DNA of 64,000 bases from Anthopleura xanthogrammica. Its lineage: Eukaryota > Cnidaria > Anthozoa > Actiniaria > Actiniidae. Positions 59,701-64,000 of the stretch are shown piece after piece (within the stretch, counting starts at the first letter, position 1; each line of letters begins with the position of its first letter). A program made the position numbers and the translations under genes. The notes under the pieces are model-generated. The model made no database searches. It was not told where the DNA came from and saw only the letters and a program-made list of their open reading frames with translations. Location: assembly GCA_964019055.1 (NCBI GenBank), contig OZ025215.1, forward strand, positions 8,556,208-8,620,207. The letters are read 5' to 3'.

Positions 59701-62025
59701 CTACTTTGTATTCCAAAGCATGCTTACAGTGCTTACACATTGGCCATCTTGCCTTTTACTCCTATTCTCGTGCATGTACACTAACTAACTCGCATCAGTC
59801 TCCTGAAACACTACAGAAGCCTCAAGCCTCTCGGGGCTAGAGACCCTGTTTCAGTGTAGGGAACCCACTGTAAGACCTTTTTTGACAAAATTGTCATAAA
59901 TAAGTCAGATAATTTGCACCATTTATTGCCATTTAATACAAATGAATCTAGTATTACTCTACGTAAGCAGAGACGTTTTATTGTTCCTGTGTGCAAAACC
60001 AACAGATATAAGAACAGCTTCATGATTGCAAGCGCATTGAATTATGATAAATCTAATTAATTTTATAAAGTGTAGAAATCATAACTATGATTTCTATTGT
60101 TGTATGCCTTGTTCTTCAAAGAGTTCCGACTACTGCATATGATTGGCGGGGTATTCTGTAGTTGCTCCTATATTTATATATTATTATTCAAGTTGTCAAG
60201 TTTATGGTTAATTGTAATTGTATTTACGCAATTCAGCTTTAGTGGCTGTATATGTAGATTTTAATAAAGCATCTATCTATCTACAAGCCTTACGTCAATC
60301 AATAAGAATGTAGAAGTTCACACTATGCCGCATAGCAATCGTTTCGGCTCAGAAAGTATACCGGATAGGCCTTCTGTTCACACACGGAACGCTTGTTTTC
60401 GGAGCGATTTTTGCACCGTATAGATGTTGCTCCGCTCCGGTTTCGAAAGTGATACACTTCGTATCGGATAGGTTTTTGTGCCGATTTAAGTACAGTATGA
60501 ACAGTACAATCCGGTATGTAGCCGGAAGTTAAAGTGATTTGAGCACGGGCGATAGGATAATAATTGTTCGAGTTCTTTCTAAAAATTATGCAAATTAAAC
60601 AGAACATTCATAAGTTACCTTGACTAGTACTGTCTGTTAATCAGCCACTTTGTCATCTTCCTAAGCGATTTAGAATTCCAAATATCCTGGTAGAACGGTC
60701 AAAACTGACCTTAAAACCCCAACCCTCACCTTAAGCAGCCACACGGTTCAAACTGTAGCGAACGGGCTGTTGACGCGAACATGATACATAATGGTAATTG
60801 AACTAAGTGGAGTGCAATTTGGTCTGATATCAAACGCGCGATAACAAAATCACACGACCGCGTAGCGGGAGTGTGATTTGTAATCGCAAGTTTGATATCA
60901 GACCAAAATTGCACTCCACTTAGTTCAATTATCACTTTATTATATCCATTTTGAAATCATACTAGATAGACACTAAATTTGTGATAAATACAAAAGTATT
61001 TATTCACAAATAGCCAGTATTTTGTTTCTTTTTGTAACAAAAAATTCCAGTCAAACTTGAGAAAAGCTACATTTTATGTTCCTTATTTGCTGTAATCTGA
61101 TTGGCTGATTACATACAATCCTGTAATCTGATTGGTTACCTTTTCTAGTGTTGGATTGTGATTGGCTGACAAAAAGATGCGATTCGGACTCAAAATAGTG
61201 CGATTCGGACTCAAAATAGTGCGATTCGGACTCAAAATAGTGCGATTCGTGCTTGAATCAATCTACTGAGAGCCAATCAGATTACAGGATTTGCTAGTGA
61301 TTCCAAAGTGGATATAATAAAACCTCGTGATGAATAAACTCAGTTTAATAATTGACAAAAATGAACGTTGGGAGAGAAAAAGCCTGAATATTCTGTATAA
61401 TTTGCAGAATTTTTAGAAAGAAAAGAGAAAAAATTGGTAACTTGGTAACTAGTATTAAAATCCAGATTCGCCTGTTCACAGTGGGACCGAGAATACGCTG
61501 CGCCGGCAGTTTCAAAAAGCTATCCGGTAGAGTGCGAACAAAGCCTTGTGCGTTCTGTTTACACGGATTTGTACTAAACATTCAAACGCCTTGCCATGCA
61601 AATTAAAGAGAAGGTATACTTCTAGTTAATAATATAAACTGGTTACATTCTTGAACGAACGGTTGACGTCCGGTACCGTGTAAGAGTCGTAAGAGTGTAG
61701 GTCAACGTAAGTTTCCCCCGAGGTCCTTTGTTTGAATGGCATTTGTAGCAAATAACGAAGCGGCTTCGTTTCGAGGGAACGACCGGCTAAGTTCGAATTC
61801 TAAAAAGCGGCTTAACCCCTCGAGCATAAGGCTCCTCGACTTGTACAAATTTCGCAACAGGGTTGAAATCTTATTTCAAATGAGTTCGGTGAGCCCTGTA
61901 ACTGGGTGTGAAGATAAATACTTCATGTTATATACCGTAAGCTTAAAGATGTGAAAATACTACGCACCTGAGATTAAGATTCCAAACACAAACAACACGG
62001 AGAGAGTAATAAAGAGTTTTTCCAT
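56786..62025 (-). CDS. Paralogue B2: secreted EGF + PAN/apple protein, likely GPI-anchored, 307 aa
   Basis: Five exons: 62025-61968, 59213-58803, 58224-58111, 57550-57427, 57002-56786 (924 nt), phases as in A1 and B1. Signal peptide MEKLFITLSVLFVFGILIS. The eight-cysteine domain (LKGRKCLNLLWNKPCDHPYC...) ends at CASKPWFDFILP, one codon shorter than B1. The EGF-like domain reads HNPCFFDRPCQNSGTC.... The PAN/apple-like part differs from B1 mainly at ECKTACEGRSSPKC. The last-exon protein (MSSSNHGNCTLRDSNS... to the hydrophobic tail) is identical to B1. Intron 1 is 2.75 kb and full of foldbacks and a LINE relic; intron 2 has a 500-bp insert starting with (AAT)n. Confidence 0.85.
58236..58790. repeat. 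B2-specific insert in intron 2
   Basis: Begins with AATAATAATAAT and ATCTTTATTTATTC, the arrangement of a minus-strand LINE 3' end with a trinucleotide tail. The matching B1 intron is about 240 bp shorter and lacks this sequence. No protein-like frame recognised. Confidence 0.4.
59255..59340. repeat. AT-rich (AAT/ATA)n microsatellite
   Basis: Imperfect ATA/AAT trinucleotides with TAATGATAA variants in B2 intron 1. Confidence 0.85.
59872..60283 (+). mobile_element. 5'-truncated LINE fragment, second type
   Basis: The frame at 59,872-60,060 (62 codons plus stop) resembles the extreme C-terminus of a CR1/jockey-like reverse transcriptase ORF (KTFFDKIVINKSDNLHHLLP, RYKNSFMIASALNY). A 3' UTR follows, ending in TTTTAATAAAGCATCTATCT. 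A stop at 59,857 in the same frame shows decay. No catalytic domain remains. Confidence 0.7.
60790..60935. mobile_element. Foldback element in B2 intron 1
   Basis: Arms TAATTGAACTAAGTGGAGTG and CACTCCACTTAGTTCAATTA are exact inverse complements; pairing extends through TTGGTCTGATATCAAAC. The GC-rich loop holds CACACGACCGCGTAGCGGGAGTGTG, itself partly palindromic. Confidence 0.8.
60936..61322. mobile_element. Second nested TIR element, adjacent to the foldback
   Basis: TTTATTATATCCATTTTGAA on the left pairs imperfectly with TTCCAAAGTGGATATAATAA on the right. Subterminal copies of GTAATCTGATTGGCT and its complement AGCCAATCAGATTAC lie inside, and a 21-bp minisatellite is embedded. Confidence 0.6.
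61178..61250 (+). repeat. 21-bp minisatellite, about 3.5 units
   Basis: Unit GCGATTCGGACTCAAAATAGT repeated in tandem, with the last unit truncated at GCGATTCG. Confidence 0.9.
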
Positions 62026-62220
62026 CGTGGAACGGTTGAAGCTCGGAAAGGAATTATTTTTGGTTTACCCGCTCAAGTCCAAGTCACTAACAACACGAAA
62101 AGATCGTTTATACCATATTGTGAGATTTTAATCTATTCTAAGGTGTGGAAATACTGCTATCTTAACCAATCATAGCCCTCGTATACGTTACGTCATTCCT
62201 ACCTTGCGGCACGCTGTATT
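62026..62220 (-). promoter_or_regulatory. B2 promoter block conserved with B1
   Basis: TATAAA on the gene strand at 62,112-62,107, AACCAAT (plus strand) at 62,164-62,170 and TTACGTCA at 62,188-62,195. AACCAAT is 139 bp from the ATG, as in B1. The block is nearly collinear with 56,196-56,390. Confidence 0.65.
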
Positions 62221-62410
62221 GCCAGGCTATATTTATACCTATAGGCACGGGAAAACAGCCTGAAAACAGGCAGTCATTCATATCATGGGACTAATATCCT
62301 TTTGCTCTCAGTTGCACATGGCTTTGAGATTGGGGTTATAACCTGCGTTACAGACTCGAGATTTTCAAACGTAAAAAATCAAGTTCGTAAAGCAGGCTAT
62401 TCCGGTTGGA

Positions 62411-62561
62411 GTAGGCCCGTAGAAAGGGGGGGGAGGGTCCGCCCCTCCCCAGTTTTTTTTTTAATGAAGTCGACAAAATCCTTCACGCAATCGAAAAATG
62501 ACATGCGAGTTTTGCCCCCCTCCCCCCCCCCCCCGATTTCAAGCCTTGATACGGGCCTGTG
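62411..62561. mobile_element. MITE-like element with GGCCCGTA/TACGGGCC ends
   Basis: TAGGCCCGTAGAAAGGGGGG on the left and CCCCCCGATTTC...TACGGGCCTG on the right form imperfect inverted ends around a non-coding centre. Confidence 0.5.
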
Positions 62562-62839
62562 TCTAATATTTTTAACTTGTGCGTCTATGCTGTGATCTAA
62601 TCAGCAGGAGGCCAGGCAACCTGCTGTAGTTTTTATTCCCTTGCAAAAAGTAAAAAGTAAGGAAATTTGAATATCAAAAGCATTCATCAAAAACACAGCA
62701 TGAAAACAGTGTTAACAATACAAAACTTTTTATTAAAATAATACTGCGAAATTAAAATATACAAAAAAACTAGACTTTTTCCAAGCAATGAAATAAATGT
62801 ACGTCAAAAAGTTGTTTTTTTTTACAGAATTTGAATCAA

Positions 62840-63340
62840 TACAAAGTGTTAACAAGATGACGACATAACAATAAGTTGTTGGAACAAGGCTAAAACCCAA
62901 TAAATAGTCATAACAAGATGAGCACATAACAATTATGTTCTCTGGCAATATTAGTGATTCAAAAAAAACATACCAAAGTTCTTGATTTTAAAGGTTTTCT
63001 TTACAAATGAATCAATAAATAGTCATAACGAGAAGAGCGCATAACAATTATGTTCTCTGGCTATATTAGTGATTCAAAAAAAACATACCAAAGTTCTTGA
63101 TTTTAAAGTTTTTCTTTACAAATGAATCAATAAATAGTCATAACGAGATGAGTGCATAACAATATAATTTGTTGGTACTAGGTTACTAGGTTATCACAAC
63201 CCCGATGTCTTATGGCTTTAGACCAGTGTGGATCCACAAAAGGTATTTAGAGAAAGTTCTTGATTTTAAGATTGTTCTTTACAAATAAATCAATAAATGT
63301 AGTCATAAAAAGATGAGAGTATAACAATAACAAGATTAAC
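62840..63340. repeat. 115-bp tandem repeat, diverged
   Basis: CAATAAATAGTCATAAC starts recur at 62,898, 63,013 and 63,128, exactly 115 bp apart. Each is followed by a TGAGCACATAACAATTATG-like block and CAAAGTTCTTGATTTTAAAG. Partial, more diverged units flank them on both sides. The sequence is unrelated to the large satellite despite a similar period. Confidence 0.85.
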
Positions 63341-63492
63341 ACATGCAATATGCCCTCCTCTGGCTTCTGGGTGGATTCCTCTTGCCTTTGTCATAGCCTG
63401 TGCAGAGTCCACCACAAAGCCAGTATCATAGTTATCTAGCGCGACGCAAAGCAGGTGAACCAGAAACTCCAAGGTAATTTTTAACGTCATGG

Positions 63493-63638
63493 TTAGTTGT
63501 GTACAGTGACGGCAGTAACTGCACCCAAAAAATTCTTTGCTTCTGGACCGAAAGATATAGGGCGTACTAAACAATTAAATTCAAAATAACTTGGTAACTC
63601 AACAGGCAAGAACAGGAAGGTGTCTTGAACAAAACGCC
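63493..63638 (-). CDS. Possible terminal exon of another minus-strand gene
   Basis: Acceptor TTTTTACAG before 63,638, then 47 codons and TAA at 63,495-63,493. The product reads FVQDTFLFLPVELPSYFEFN, then RPISFGPEAKNFLG and ending AVTAVTVHN. It needs a preceding exon ending in phase 1, outside the window or undetected. Family not recognised. A chance open frame cannot be excluded. Confidence 0.35.
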
Positions 63639-63769
63639 CTGTAAAAAGAAAAACAATTAGATTTTCTCGGGATAACGAAACTTACAACACGAGCGAGAAG
63701 CACTGACTGGAGCGAGAGAGCCTCTGGAACACTTCAACACATTATTAATCATTATTCATCCCTTTCCAT

Positions 63770-63950
63770 GAGAATAAGGCCACATCCACACTATAGGAAT
63801 GCGCTTTTGAAACGCTCCGTTTTCGTCTCACCGAAAACGTCATCTGCGCATGCGGAAAATAGACGTGCCGGTGTGAATGACGTCAGCCTCCGTTTTCGCT
63901 GTCTCCACTCTGTAGAGCATTTTCAATTGTAAGCGTTTTTGATGTTGTTA
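63770..63950. repeat. Dispersed-repeat-like segment at the right edge
   Basis: CATCCACACTATAGGAATGC, GAAAACGTCATCTGCGCATG and CCGTTTTCG motifs resemble miniature elements whose ends start with 'TCCACACTA'-type sequence. The right end is not resolved inside the window. Confidence 0.35.
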
Positions 63951-64000
63951 GGGACAAGATCAAAACAATTGTCCAAGATAGGGACACAAATACGTTGTTT

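Overview
The window looks like nuclear DNA of an invertebrate animal, most probably an anthozoan cnidarian (stony coral or sea anemone). The evidence is AT-rich DNA, short exons in long introns, GT-AG splice sites with exact phase agreement, CR1/L2-like LINE ends, tRNA-derived SINEs, many foldback and TIR miniature elements, and EGF/PAN and ADAP-type genes. The phylum is an inference from gene content and repeat style. No bacterial operon, CRISPR array or phage module was seen.

Layout: (1) 1-3,945: the 5' part of an unrecognised minus-strand gene that runs off the left edge, with a SINE and small transposons in its introns. (2) About 4,110-5,110: an (ATCC)n microsatellite containing a LINE 3' fragment. 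(3) About 5,165-25,180: a 20-kb satellite made of two monomer lengths (119 and 109 bp, about 173 units). It has higher-order duplications, including a 6,752-bp (58-monomer) tandem duplication. (4) 25,181-28,438: AT-rich flank with dispersed repeats and a possible bidirectional promoter. (5) 28,439-34,687: a complete 11-exon minus-strand gene for a 538-aa FYB/ADAP-like adaptor with a helical SH3-type domain and seven acidic-tyrosine motifs. (6) 35,551-51,565: an almost identical 8.0-kb tandem duplication. (7) 36,901-62,025: four minus-strand paralogues (A1, A2, B1, B2), each with five exons. (8) 62,030-64,000: miniature elements, a 115-bp tandem repeat and a possible terminal exon of another minus-strand gene.

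The four paralogues encode secreted, probably GPI-anchored proteins of 307-308 aa: signal peptide, a roughly 135-aa domain with eight cysteines that I do not recognise, one EGF-like domain, one PAN/apple-like domain and a hydrophobic tail. All four rebuild from the sequence with identical exon phases. A1 and A2 are copies within the 8-kb duplication. B1 and B2 form an older pair that shares a promoter block and has an identical last-exon protein. The cluster is the strongest candidate for an undescribed system, for example a lineage-specific surface recognition or adhesion family; that function is inference only.

Repeats account for most of the remaining structure. The 8-kb duplication junction falls inside a TGTTGCA heptamer array. 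A second heptamer array in the opposite orientation lies next to B1, and the two are bracketed by a 17-bp inverted repeat.
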